DNA of 28,646 nucleotides, from positions 1 through 28,646 of the forward strand of contig DATHVR010000021.1 in NCBI GenBank assembly GCA_035461175.1. Reading direction: 5' to 3'. Each line of letters opens with the position of its first letter. Position 1 is the stretch's first letter. Under the pieces are notes generated by a model, which was given only the letters and a program-made list of their open reading frames with translations, made no database searches and was not told the origin of the DNA. Origin of the DNA: DATHVR01 sp035461175 (GTDB lineage Bacteria > Actinomycetota > Acidimicrobiia > Spongiisociales > ZC4RG35). Both the position numbers and the translations under genes were made by a program. This document shows, piece after piece, positions 14,745 to 21,788 of the stretch.

Positions 14745-15422
14745 ATGTTCCAGGACCAAGACGTCAGACGCGGCATCGCCGACACCATTCCGCTGCTCGT
14801 TCCGGTAATTCCGTTCGCCCTGGTCCTCGGGCTCACCATCGCCGAATCACCCGTGCCGAACTTCATCGGCTGGCTCGGGGCCAGCTTCATCTTCGGCGGC
14901 GCCGCCCAGCTGACGGTGGTCACGCTGGCGGCGGAGGGCGGGGCGTTGCTGGCGGTGATCCTGGCCGGCCTGGTGGTCAACGCCCGCCACTTCATGTACT
15001 CGGTGGCACTGTCGCCAACTTTCGGTCCTCAACCGTCGTGGTTCAGGTGGCTGGGACCGTACTTCCTGATCGACCAGCAGTTCGCCCTGACCATTTTTCG
15101 CGTCGAAGATCCGCCCGAGTCGTTCCGTCGCTACTACCTCGCCAGCGGGCTCACCTTCTGGTGCACCTGGCAGGTGGTGGTGGCGCTGGGGCTGGTGGTC
15201 GGGCCGGTGATACCCGAGAGCTGGTCGCTCGGATTCGCCGTCCCGCTCATGTTCCTGGGGTTGGTGCTGGGAGCCGTGAAGGCTCCGCCGGCGGTGGTGG
15301 CGGCGCTGGTGGGTGCGCTCGTCACGTGGCTCGCCCTCGGCGTACCCAATCGGGGCGGGATCCTGGTGGGGACCGCCGCCGGAGTGCTGGCGGGCGTCGT
15401 CGCTGAGAGGTGGCGGCAATGA
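14745..15422 (+). CDS. azlC: AzlC family branched-chain amino acid exporter subunit
   Basis: 225 residues with about five to seven membrane segments. The N-terminal RRGIADTIPLLVPVIPFALVLGL is the AzlC start. GASFIFGGAAQLTVVTLAAEGG matches the family core (usually F-A-G-A-A/S-Q), and LVVNARHFMYSVALSP with the N-x-R-H-x-x-Y/M-S motif is diagnostic. AzlC with AzlD forms a LIV-E type exporter for branched-chain or related amino acids such as valine, isoleucine or azaleucine. Its stop overlaps the azlD start by ATGA. A TACCGT hexamer lies 10 nt before the ATG, so the leader is at most short. It follows the lipoprotein gene after 25 nt and may be co-transcribed with it. Confidence 0.92.
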   Translation: MFQDQDVRRGIADTIPLLVPVIPFALVLGLTIAESPVPNFIGWLGASFIFGGAAQLTVVTLAAEGGALLAVILAGLVVNARHFMYSVALSPTFGPQPSWFRWLGPYFLIDQQFALTIFRVEDPPESFRRYYLASGLTFWCTWQVVVALGLVVGPVIPESWSLGFAVPLMFLGLVLGAVKAPPAVVAALVGALVTWLALGVPNRGGILVGTAAGVLAGVVAERWRQ

Positions 15423-15736
15423 CCCTGTTCTGGATCGGCCTGATAGCCACCGTCGTGGTCGGGATTGGCACCTATCTGACCCGGGCCAGCTTCATCCTCG
15501 CCCTGGCCGACCGTGATCTCCCGCCCAACGTCCGCAGCGCCCTTCAGTTCGTGGCCCCGGCGGTGCTGGCCTCGCTGGTCGTCTCACTCCTGCTCGATGG
15601 GGAGGGCGGCGCCGTGGGATGGCCCCAGATAGGGGCGCTGGCCGTCGGCGGGGTGGCGGGTTGGAAGACCCGGTCGCTGATGTGGGTCTTGGTGGCCGGT
15701 ATGGGAACGCTGTGGATCCTCGAGGCCCTCGTCTGA
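15419..15736 (+). CDS. azlD: AzlD family branched-chain amino acid exporter subunit
   Basis: 105 residues, the usual AzlD size, with three to four membrane helices: LFWIGLIATVVVGIGTYLTRASFIL, VRSALQFVAPAVLASLVVSLLL and a C-terminal SLMWVLVAGMGTLWILEAL. YLTRASF and LQFVAPAVLASLV are family hallmarks. It partners AzlC in the membrane. The ATG at 15419 overlaps the azlC stop (ATGA); an in-frame GTG nine bases earlier is possible but less likely. The 3' end may overlap a small minus-strand reading frame described separately. Confidence 0.92.
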   Translation: MTLFWIGLIATVVVGIGTYLTRASFILALADRDLPPNVRSALQFVAPAVLASLVVSLLLDGEGGAVGWPQIGALAVGGVAGWKTRSLMWVLVAGMGTLWILEALV

Positions 15737-15814
15737 GGGATCGAGCAGCACCTCGTCGACAGCGATGTCGAGCGGCTCGACCATGATCACCCGCTGTTGT
15801 TTGCCTATGTCCAT
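15584..15814 (-). CDS. Doubtful small reading frame downstream of the SOS-box gene
   Basis: Open for 76 codons. The ATG overlaps the last ten bases of the upstream gene (ATGGACATAG), an arrangement typical of translational coupling. The first 30 or so residues (MDIGKQQRVIMVEPLDIAVD and on to EVLLDPSDEG) look protein-like and have GC-rich third positions. The remainder is antisense to the 3' end of azlD, is rich in Pro, His and Gln, and looks like a shadow. Either a small real protein that runs into azlD, or chance. Confidence 0.25.
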   Translation of the reverse strand: MDIGKQQRVIMVEPLDIAVDEVLLDPSDEGLEDPQRSHTGHQDPHQRPGLPTRHPADGQRPYLGPSHGAALPIEQE

Positions 15815-16548
15815 CTCTCCATCTCCCTTTCCAGGTCTTCGATGACCTCCAACAGGGCGGACCCGTGGAGGACCACCTCGATTTCTTTACCCGACCGAGT
15901 GATGGTGGCGATGGGGTCGGTGAACAAATCGCTGATCAGGGCCGAGTCGCAGGTGGCGAGCAGCCTTCCCTCGGCCTGGGCGGCCACCGCCCTCACGCCG
16001 GCGCGGGCGGCCCGATATCCGTGGTCGTGCTCGACCACCTTGCCGGACAGCTGGACGACCCCCAGCACCCAACTGGATTGGCCATCCTCGAGTCGGGCCG
16101 GATCCTTGGCGGCATAGATCCCGCAGCCGTGGCCGAAACGTGAGCAGTGGCTATCCGTGTGGGGCAGGTCGCGATTGGCCCGGGACCGGTCACACTCGGC
16201 GTCGAGTCGAGCGGACTCCCAGACGTGGCCGGTGGCGCCCTGGAGACGGTTTTCGATCACCGCCCACACCCGGTACCCGGTCACTGGTGTCGGCGACCAT
16301 CCCTCGTTGTGGCGCCGTCGGATCCGTTCGGCGACGTCGTCGACCAGGGTGGTGCGCATCAGCTCGATCCGGGCATCTTCCTCCAGCAGCCGCCGCCGCT
16401 CGGCCGTCAGTTCCGCCAGTTGATCATCGACTACATCGAGGCGGGAACGGAGCCGGTTCTGGCGGATGGTGAGACGCTCCACCGGCAGATCCTGGGGGTG
16501 AGGCTCGTCGCCGTAGCGATCGCGCAGTGTCCGGAGTACGTCGGCCAT
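15805..16548 (-). CDS. Unrecognised protein with coiled-coil N-terminus and Cys/His GCGIYA motif; SOS-box controlled
   Basis: 247 residues. Residues about 20-80 are charged and Leu-rich (RQNRLRSRLDVVDDQLAELT, then ERRRLLEEDARIE), a likely coiled coil. Residues about 90-190 form a compact domain with GYRVW, then C119, H130, C135 and GHGCGIYAAKD (C142), followed by VVQLSGKVVEHDHGYRAARAG. The Cys/His spacing could bind metal. Related GCGIYA-type proteins occur in actinobacteria as uncharacterised proteins, as far as I recall. The C-terminal 50 residues are acidic and helical. A perfect 14-nt SOS box lies 6 nt before the ATG and overlaps a TATGTT hexamer, so LexA should repress it and DNA damage should induce it. 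No known SOS function can be assigned. Confidence 0.75.
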   Translation of the reverse strand: MADVLRTLRDRYGDEPHPQDLPVERLTIRQNRLRSRLDVVDDQLAELTAERRRLLEEDARIELMRTTLVDDVAERIRRRHNEGWSPTPVTGYRVWAVIENRLQGATGHVWESARLDAECDRSRANRDLPHTDSHCSRFGHGCGIYAAKDPARLEDGQSSWVLGVVQLSGKVVEHDHGYRAARAGVRAVAAQAEGRLLATCDSALISDLFTDPIATITRSGKEIEVVLHGSALLEVIEDLEREMERWT

Positions 16549-16554
16549 GGAGAA

Positions 16555-16568
16555 CGAACATACGTTCG
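16555..16568 (-). promoter_or_regulatory. SOS (LexA) box overlapping the promoter of the 16548 gene
   Basis: CGAACATACGTTCG fits the Gram-positive LexA consensus CGAAC-RNRY-GTTCG at every position, on either strand. The minus-strand hexamer TATGTT (16562-16557), a probable -10 ending 8 nt before the ATG, lies inside the box, so bound LexA would block RNA polymerase directly. The plus-strand side has no gene for over 300 nt. Confidence 0.75.
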
Positions 16569-16634
16569 GGCTACGACGTTTTCAACCTCACCCCCAACCA
16601 GGATTTCGCGACCCAGTTGCTGGTCGGGCTTTGT

Positions 16635-16729
16635 CCCCCAACGGAGTTGGGGGAAGGGGCCCCCGCGTAGCGGGGTAGGGGGCGCCCGACATGCCCCTAC
16701 CTCCCCGGCTCCGCTGGCGCTCCGCCGGG
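16635..16729. repeat. Hairpin-rich gene-free element
   Basis: Stem-loops in a row: CCCCCAAC-GGA-GTTGGGGG (16635-16653), CCCCGC-GTA-GCGGGG (16661-16675), an alternative GTAGGGG/CCCCTAC pair (16675-16681 with 16694-16700), and CCCGGC with GCCGGG (16704-16709 with 16724-16729). The whole 16569-16891 stretch has no supportable gene; its end (about 16820-16880) is a CAC-rich, low-complexity run. It resembles a REP- or MITE-like intergenic element. Confidence 0.5.
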
Positions 16730-16796
16730 CAGGAACCTTCCCCCTTCGCTGCCGCTCAGGGGGACAAGGACTCCGCCTCGTCAGACGTCGCGGGTT

Positions 16797-16814
16797 TGGC
16801 TTCCGACTTCCGAC
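16797..16814 (+). repeat. 18-nt dispersed repeat, copy 2
   Basis: TGGCTTCCGACTTCCGAC, identical to the minus-strand sequence at 12660-12643. Here it is followed by GTCCGACTC and then short CACTCAC repeats. Confidence 0.6.
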
Positions 16815-16891
16815 GTCCGACTCACCACTCACCACTCACCGCCCACCAACTCGCCACCACCACCCACCACCTACCACGGCACCGGTGGCGC

Positions 16892-17455
16892 CTACCGGCC
16901 GAGGGAGAAGAACTCCGGGTTGGGCTGGAGGTCCGCCAGGTGGGCGATGCGGTTCGAGAGGGCGAAGAGGGCGGTGACGGATCCGATGTCCCAGATGTCC
17001 TCGTCGTCGAAGCCGTGACTCCGCAGTTGGGCGAAGTCCTCCTCGGTAACCGCTTCGGGTGTGCGGGCCAGCTTCACGGCGAAGGCGAGCATCGCCCGCT
17101 GTCGCTCGCTGATCGGGGCCGACCTCCAGTTGGTGGCGATGCGGTCGGCGATCTCGCTGTTCTTGGCGCGGATGCGGAGGATGGCTCCGTGGGCCACCAC
17201 GCAGTAGAGACAGTCATTGGCGGCGCTGGTGGCGACCACGATCATCTCCCGCTCGGCCTTGGACAGGCCCGAGTCCCGCTCCATCAGGGCATCGTGGAAG
17301 TCCATGAAGGCCCGCAACTCGTCCGGCCGGTGAGTCATGCCGAGGAACACGTTGGGCACGAACCCGGTCCGCTCGGCGATCGGTTCGATCCGGTCGCGGA
17401 GGTCGTCGGGCAGCTCGTCCAGCGAGGCCACCCGGAAGCGGCTGATGTCACTCAT
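16892..17455 (-). CDS. AhpD-like/carboxymuconolactone decarboxylase-type peroxidase-related protein
   Basis: 187 residues. The core SKAEREMIVVATSAANDCLYCVVAHG contains the redox pair C82-x-x-C85 and H89, the AhpD-type active site, so a thiol-based (alkyl)hydroperoxidase or disulfide-relay role is likely. The flanking RTGFVPNVFLGMTHRPDELRAF and a C-terminal IWDIGSVTALFALSNRIAHLADLQPNPEF match the peroxidase-related CMD subfamily rather than the aromatic-degrading decarboxylase. The frame is open upstream, but the ATG at 17455 is chosen because it overlaps the stop of the small upstream gene by 8 nt and starts the domain (MSDISRF). Partner unknown. Confidence 0.9.
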   Translation of the reverse strand: MSDISRFRVASLDELPDDLRDRIEPIAERTGFVPNVFLGMTHRPDELRAFMDFHDALMERDSGLSKAEREMIVVATSAANDCLYCVVAHGAILRIRAKNSEIADRIATNWRSAPISERQRAMLAFAVKLARTPEAVTEEDFAQLRSHGFDDEDIWDIGSVTALFALSNRIAHLADLQPNPEFFSLGR

Positions 17456-17636
17456 CCTCGTCCCCCTCGTTCCAGTCGGGATCCTCGTCCCACTCCTCGT
17501 TCCGCCGCTCCACCTTCTCCAGCGCTCGGGCCGCCTCCTCCCGGGTGGGGTAGGGGCCGAGCCGGTTGGTGATCCGGCACCCGAACTTGGGCTCCACCGT
17601 CTGATGCTCGACGCAGTAGTACCACTCTTCTTCCAT
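17448..17636 (-). CDS. Small acidic conserved protein
   Basis: 62 residues starting MEEEWYYCVEHQTVEP. Two cysteines and a histidine (YYCVEHQ...GCRITNRLGPY) are followed by a helix (TREEAARALEKVERRNEEW) and a very acidic tail (DEDPDWNEGDEDE). The form (Y-C-x-x-H, R-L-G-P-Y, R-N-E-x-W-D) is one I associate with widespread actinobacterial small proteins of unknown function. The ATG at 17636 is preferred over an upstream in-frame start because TAGCGT ends 7 nt before it and it begins the conserved part. It is the first gene of an operon with the AhpD-like protein and diverges from the EVE-domain gene. Confidence 0.8.
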   Translation of the reverse strand: MEEEWYYCVEHQTVEPKFGCRITNRLGPYPTREEAARALEKVERRNEEWDEDPDWNEGDEDE

Positions 17637-17643
17637 GACTCCC

Positions 17644-17649
17644 ACGCTA
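17644..17649 (-). promoter_or_regulatory. Probable -10 element of the small protein/AhpD-like operon
   Basis: TAGCGT on the minus strand ends 7 nt before the ATG at 17636. Confidence 0.4.
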
Positions 17650-17692
17650 CCGCGTGCCGCCCCCATCCGGCCCCGTGCCACAATCGGTCTCC

Positions 17693-18157
17693 ATGCGACA
17701 TTGGCTGATGAAGTCCGAACCCGAGGCCTACTCGATCGATGATCTGGCCACCGACGGCACCACCCACTGGGATGGCGTGCGCAACTACCAGGCCCGCAAC
17801 CTCATGCGAGACGAGATGAAGGTGGGGGACAAGGTCCTCTACTACCACTCCCGGTTGCGACCCCCCGGCGTGGTCGGTCTGGCCGAGGTGGTCGAGGGGG
17901 CCTATCCCGACCACACCTCATGGGATCCCGACTCCAACTACTTCGATCCCAAGTCGACGCCGGAGGAACCGCGCTGGTTCATGGTCGACATCGCCTTCGT
18001 CCGCAAGTTCGACCGCATAGTCTCGATCGATGAGCTCAAGGAGTATCCCGAGCTGGCGGACATGGTGCTGCTCAACCGCTCCCGGCTCTCGGTCCAGCCC
18101 GTGACCCCCGAGGAGTACGAGTTCATCGTGGCCCTGGCCGAACGCTCCCATGAGTGA
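17693..18157 (+). CDS. EVE domain-containing protein
   Basis: 154 residues making up one EVE (PUA-like) domain. It opens with RHWLMKSEPEAYSIDDLATDG, the family signature (W-x-x-K-x-E-P-x-x-Y-S), then THWDGVRNYQARNLMRDEMKVGDKVLYYHS with an aromatic cage, and VVGLAEVVEGAYPD. EVE domains bind modified bases in DNA or RNA and are found in RNA processing and in modification-dependent restriction. Here the domain stands alone, like bacterial homologues of human THYN1. The ATG at 17693 fits the domain start; CACAAT ends 8 nt before it and may be the -10. Its last eight bases overlap the lhgO start, so the two are coupled, although no functional link is obvious. Confidence 0.93.
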   Translation: MRHWLMKSEPEAYSIDDLATDGTTHWDGVRNYQARNLMRDEMKVGDKVLYYHSRLRPPGVVGLAEVVEGAYPDHTSWDPDSNYFDPKSTPEEPRWFMVDIAFVRKFDRIVSIDELKEYPELADMVLLNRSRLSVQPVTPEEYEFIVALAERSHE

Positions 18158-19340
18158 TCGCTTCGACTTCGCCGTGATAGGGGCAGGAATCGTGGGTCTG
18201 GCCACCGCCACCGCGCTCACCCGACGGCATCCGGGCGCCTCGGTGGTGGTTCTCGAGGCGGCCCCCACCGTGGGGGCCCATCAGAGCGGCCACAACAGCG
18301 GGGTGCTGCACTCCGGCCTGTACTACAAGCCCGGATCCCTCAAGGCGAGGCTGTGCGTGGCGGGCCGGCGGGAGATGATCGAGTTCTGTCGGCAGCACGG
18401 CATCGCCCATGACGTCACCGGGAAGCTGGTGGTGGCGACGCGTCAGTCGGAACTGGCCCCGCTCCAGACCCTCCATACCCGCGGCAACGCCAACGGCCTG
18501 GTCGGCATCCGCCGCCTGGCCCGAGGAGAGTGGGACGAGATCGAGCCCTACATCGTCGGAATCGCCGCCCTTCACGTTCCCGAGGCCGGGGTGGTGGACT
18601 TCCCGGCCGTGACGGCCAAGCTGGCCGAGGTGCTCGACGGAGAGGTGCGAACCGGATCGCCGGTGGAGTCGATCACCCGCCGGGACGGGCGCTGGGAGCT
18701 GGCCACGCCTTCGGGAGTGGTGTCGGCCGAGCACTTCGTGGCCTGCGCCGGCCTGCAGGCCGACCGGGTGGCCGACATGGCCGGGGCCGAGCCCTCGGTG
18801 CGGATCGTCCCGTTCCGCGGCGAGTACTTCTCACTCTCGGGGCCTTCCGAAAAGAAGATCCGTCATCTGGTGTACCCCGTACCCGACCCGCGTTTTCCCT
18901 TCCTGGGCGTCCACTTCACCCGCCGCATCGACGGCGTGGTGGAGGTGGGGCCCAACGCGGTGCCGGCCCTGGGCCGGCATCACTACCGGGGGGTCAGCCC
19001 CGACTACCGGGAGTTTCTCCAGACGCTGCGCACGCCGGGCTTTCCCCGTCTCGCCTTTCGCTACGCCGCCACCGGAATCGCCGAGATCGTCCGCTCCCGC
19101 TCGGCCGGGATGTACGCCCGGGCCGCCCGCCGGCTGATGCCGGCCCTCGCCGCCGAGGACCTGGCCCCGGCCGGCGCCGGGGTTCGGGCCCAGGCGGTCT
19201 CGCCCGGCGGCAAGCTGGTCGACGACTTCTCGCTGCTCCACCAGGAGAACGCCCTCCACGTCCTCAACGCACCTTCTCCGGGGGCGACGGCCTCGCTGGC
19301 CATCGGCGCCTACATCGGCGCCGCCCTCGACCGGGAATGA
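18150..19340 (+). CDS. lhgO: L-2-hydroxyglutarate oxidase/dehydrogenase
   Basis: 396-residue FAD-dependent oxidoreductase of the DAO family, oxidising L-2-hydroxyglutarate to 2-oxoglutarate. FAD-binding VIGAGIVGLATATAL lies at residues 9-23. HQSGHNSGVLHSGLYYKPGSLKARLC (about residues 47-72) is the typical LhgO substrate-site region. PFRGEYFSL, YPVPDPRFPFLGVHFTRRIDG and VEVGPNAVPALGRHHY are also family signatures, and the C-terminus has the second flavin contact NAPSPGATASLAIG. The length matches the family (about 400). The ATG overlaps the EVE gene stop by 8 nt. Electrons likely go to the quinone pool. A related metabolite-repair FAD enzyme is the alternative, but the motifs fit LhgO well. 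Confidence 0.92.
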   Translation: MSDRFDFAVIGAGIVGLATATALTRRHPGASVVVLEAAPTVGAHQSGHNSGVLHSGLYYKPGSLKARLCVAGRREMIEFCRQHGIAHDVTGKLVVATRQSELAPLQTLHTRGNANGLVGIRRLARGEWDEIEPYIVGIAALHVPEAGVVDFPAVTAKLAEVLDGEVRTGSPVESITRRDGRWELATPSGVVSAEHFVACAGLQADRVADMAGAEPSVRIVPFRGEYFSLSGPSEKKIRHLVYPVPDPRFPFLGVHFTRRIDGVVEVGPNAVPALGRHHYRGVSPDYREFLQTLRTPGFPRLAFRYAATGIAEIVRSRSAGMYARAARRLMPALAAEDLAPAGAGVRAQAVSPGGKLVDDFSLLHQENALHVLNAPSPGATASLAIGAYIGAALDRE

Positions 19341-19372
19341 CGGGTTCGATTTGGGTTGACGGCGTTCGCCCA

Positions 19373-19378
19373 TAACCT
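19373..19378 (+). promoter_or_regulatory. Probable -10 element of the leaderless MFS gene
   Basis: TAACCT, preceded by CA, ends 6 nt before the GTG at 19385. A TTGACG lies at 19356-19361 but is too close (11 nt) to be a normal -35. Confidence 0.45.
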
Positions 19379-19384
19379 CCTCCG

Positions 19385-20623
19385 GTGACCCGACCGACCG
19401 TCCTTCCTCCCCGGCTCGGGCGGGTGGAGTTCACGGCTCTGCTCGCTCTGTCGATGGCGCTGGCCGCCCTCGGCATCGACATCGTCCTGCCCGCCTTCGG
19501 GGCGGTACGGAGCGACCTCGGCCTCGCTCCCGATTCCACCGAGGTGGCGGGACTCGTCACGGCCTACCTGATGGGGCTGGCGATCGGGCAGCTGGGATAC
19601 GGGCCGCTGGCCGACAGATTCGGACGTAAGCCCACCCTCTACCTCGGCTACGGCATCTATCTGTTCGGGGCGGTGGTGTCGGCGATGGTCCCCACCCTCA
19701 CCCTGATGCTCGTGGCTCGCTTCGTGTGGGGTCTGGGAGCGGCCGGTCCCCGGGTGGTGACGCTCTCGGTGGTGCGGGATCGCTTCGACGGTGAGGAGAT
19801 GTCCCGGGCGATGTCGTTCATCATGGCCGTGTTCATCCTCGTCCCGATCCTGGCCCCCTCGCTGGGAGCGGCGGTGGCCGCCGTCGGCTCCTGGCGCTGG
19901 GTGTTCGGGATCTGCGCGGTGCTGGTCGGGGTCATGGCCCTGTGGGCGACCCGGCTGCGGGAGTCGCTCGCCCCGGAGAACCGTCGCGAGCTCTCCTACG
20001 CCAAGATCTCCGAGGCCGCCCGCCTCGTCCTCACCAATCGGCACACGGTGGGATACACCCTGGCGCTGACCGCCCTCCTCGGAGTGTTCATCTCCTATAT
20101 CGCCAGTTCCGAGATCATCTTCGGCGAGGTGTTCGGGATCGTCGCCGCCTTCCCGCTGGTGTTCGGCGCCATGGCGGGTGTGATGGGTGGGGCGATGCTG
20201 GCCAACGCCTTCGTCGTGCGGCGTTTCGGGACACGACGCATGGCTCACGCCGTGCTGGTCTTCTACGTGGTGTGGGCGGCGGCCTTCGCCACCCTCGCCG
20301 TCCTCACCTCCGGGCGGCCGCCGGTGGGATTCTTCCTGGCGGGCCTCGGGGTGATGCTGGCGGCGCACTCACTGCTGATTCCCAACTTCAACACCATCGC
20401 CATGGACCCGATGCGTGAGGTCGCCGGCATGGCCTCCGCCGTGATCGGGACCGTCTCCACCGCCGGTGGGGCAGCCATCGGAGCGGTCATCGACCGCAGC
20501 TTCGACGGCACCGTCCTCCCGCTCGCCCTCGCCTTCCTCCTTCTCGGTGTGACCGCCCTGGGTCTGGTGGGATGGGCCGAGCGCGGACGGATGTTCCGTC
20601 CGCTGGTGAAATCGGGATTCTGA
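19385..20623 (+). CDS. MFS drug-resistance transporter, Bcr/CflA type
   Basis: 412 residues with twelve predicted membrane helices, a proton-driven exporter. Helix 1 carries ALSMALAALGIDIVLPAFG (motif D1-like D-x-x-L-P). Motif A follows helix 2 as GPLADRFGRKP. LTLMLVARFVWGLGAAGPRVV is motif B in helix 4, and PILAPSLGAAVAAVGSWRWVF carries motif C features and the Bcr/CflA G-x-W-R-W-x-F signature. Typical substrates are bicyclomycin, chloramphenicol or sulfonamides, but substrate cannot be read here. GTG start at 19385 with TAACCT six bases earlier. It is followed by a terminator-like hairpin at 20690-20720 that could end its transcript. Confidence 0.93.
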   Translation: MTRPTVLPPRLGRVEFTALLALSMALAALGIDIVLPAFGAVRSDLGLAPDSTEVAGLVTAYLMGLAIGQLGYGPLADRFGRKPTLYLGYGIYLFGAVVSAMVPTLTLMLVARFVWGLGAAGPRVVTLSVVRDRFDGEEMSRAMSFIMAVFILVPILAPSLGAAVAAVGSWRWVFGICAVLVGVMALWATRLRESLAPENRRELSYAKISEAARLVLTNRHTVGYTLALTALLGVFISYIASSEIIFGEVFGIVAAFPLVFGAMAGVMGGAMLANAFVVRRFGTRRMAHAVLVFYVVWAAAFATLAVLTSGRPPVGFFLAGLGVMLAAHSLLIPNFNTIAMDPMREVAGMASAVIGTVSTAGGAAIGAVIDRSFDGTVLPLALAFLLLGVTALGLVGWAERGRMFRPLVKSGF

Positions 20624-20648
20624 TTTCCTGTTGCATGCGCCCCCCAAC

Positions 20649-20654
20649 TAATCT
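20649..20654 (+). promoter_or_regulatory. Candidate -10 element for the SLH-module transglycosylase gene
   Basis: TAATCT, predicting transcription from about 20661 and a leader of about 160 nt. The upstream TTGCAT is too close to be a standard -35. Confidence 0.35.
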
Positions 20655-20664
20655 GATCGCAGAC

Positions 20665-20720
20665 GCGAGCAAAGTGCTTGCTGTATCTCGCTCCGGGTAA
20701 TACCGGAGCTTTCTTCTTTC
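20665..20720 (+). terminator. Two competing hairpins; the second terminator-like with T-rich tail
   Basis: Hairpin 1: GCGAG (20665-20669) pairs CTCGC (20687-20691), with inner CAA/TTG. Hairpin 2: GCTCCGG (20690-20696) pairs CCGGAGC (20703-20709), followed by a T-rich TTTCTTCTTTC. The two share bases 20690-20691. It is either the terminator of the MFS gene or an attenuator in the leader of the next gene. Further weak stems follow, such as CCCTCT pairing with AGAGGG around 20743-20770. Confidence 0.5.
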
Positions 20721-20819
20721 CCGCCTGATCGAACAGATCGATCACCCTCTCGAAGTTTGGGCAGAGGGAGTCGCGGGCCGACCCGAAGCAGGCCGAGTGG
20801 GGCCGCGCGGAGGTGAAAC

Positions 20820-21788
20820 ATGAAAATGAAAACAGTGTGGGGTCTGGGCTTTTGGGTCGCCGTGATGGCGGCCAACGCCCCCGCCCTCGCCCAGGATCCC
20901 GCAGCCGATGGTCTGGGCCCTTTCGCAGATGTGGACGGATCCGTCCATGAGCTGGACGTCGCCGCCCTGTGGGGCGCCGGCGTTACAGCCGGCTGCGAGG
21001 AGTGGTTCTACTGCCCCGACGAACCCGTGTCGCGCGGGGAGATGGCCGCCTTCCTGGCCCGGGCTCTGGAGCTGCCCCGGTCACCCGACTCCAGCTTCGT
21101 CGATACCGCCGGATCGCAGTTCGGCGCCGACATCGAAGCGATCGCCGACGCCGGCATCACCGCCGGATGCGGCGACGGCGAGTACTGCCCGGCGGGCGAG
21201 GTGACCAGGGGCCAGATGGCCAGCTTCCTCGCCCGCGCCCTCGGGCTCCCGCCCGGAGAGGGCAATCCCTTCGCCGACGACGACGGAAACATCCATGAGG
21301 CAGACATCGCTGCGATCGCCGCCGCCGGCATCACCCGGGGCTGCGACACCGACGCGTTCTGTCCCGAGCGCACGGTGACCCGGGCGGAGATGGCCAGTTT
21401 CCTGGCTCGCGCCCTCGATCTGAGCCCGCCCGTCGAGATGCCGGCAATTCCCGCCGACGTGCTCGACGAGTTGAGCGCCCCGGATTGGCCCACCGGTCCC
21501 GGCCCCGAGGGGTGGCGTCCGCTCATCGAGCAGTACTTCCGCCCCGGCGACGTCGCCCGGGCCATGCGAGTGATGGCGTGCGAATCGCTGGGCGACCCCG
21601 ATGCCCGCAACCGCTCTTCCGGAGCCAGTGGCCTCTTCCAGCACATCCCCCGCTACTGGCCGGAGCGCTCCGCCTCGGCCGGATTCGGCGGACACTCGAT
21701 CTTCGACCCCGAGGCCAACGTCGGGGTGGCGGCGTGGATGATCTATGAGTACCCCGGCGGCGGCTGGAAGCACTGGGTCTGCAAGTGA
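20820..21788 (+). CDS. Secreted lytic-transglycosylase-like protein with three N-terminal SLH-like modules
   Basis: 322 residues. The signal peptide ends ALA-Q (cleavage after residue 24). Three modules follow (about residues 35-205), each with an acidic strand (F-x-D), G-I/V-T-x-GC, a Cys five residues later in Y/FCP, and a TR/SRG-x-MA-x-FLARAL helix. After a Pro-rich linker, residues about 225-322 form a small lysozyme/transglycosylase-like domain. It has CESLGDPDARN (probable catalytic E255), SSGASGLFQHIPRYWPER and VGVAAWMIYE, the pattern of SLT-type domains (E-S...GA-x-G-L-x-Q). It probably cuts or remodels peptidoglycan. GGAGGTG is a strong ribosome site four bases before the ATG, and a structured leader precedes it. 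Confidence 0.88.
   Translation: MKMKTVWGLGFWVAVMAANAPALAQDPAADGLGPFADVDGSVHELDVAALWGAGVTAGCEEWFYCPDEPVSRGEMAAFLARALELPRSPDSSFVDTAGSQFGADIEAIADAGITAGCGDGEYCPAGEVTRGQMASFLARALGLPPGEGNPFADDDGNIHEADIAAIAAAGITRGCDTDAFCPERTVTRAEMASFLARALDLSPPVEMPAIPADVLDELSAPDWPTGPGPEGWRPLIEQYFRPGDVARAMRVMACESLGDPDARNRSSGASGLFQHIPRYWPERSASAGFGGHSIFDPEANVGVAAWMIYEYPGGGWKHWVCK

Noticed and set aside
16635..16729. tRNA or CRISPR-like array in the hairpin-rich stretch
   Set aside because: No cloverleaf with T-loop GTTCRA, and the stems differ from each other without regular spacers.
20661..20819. c-di-AMP (ydaO-type) riboswitch before the transglycosylase gene
   Set aside because: The gene type fits, but the conserved blocks I know for that riboswitch (the GGGGUGAAUC-like and CCCGACAGCUAAC-like segments) are not present.
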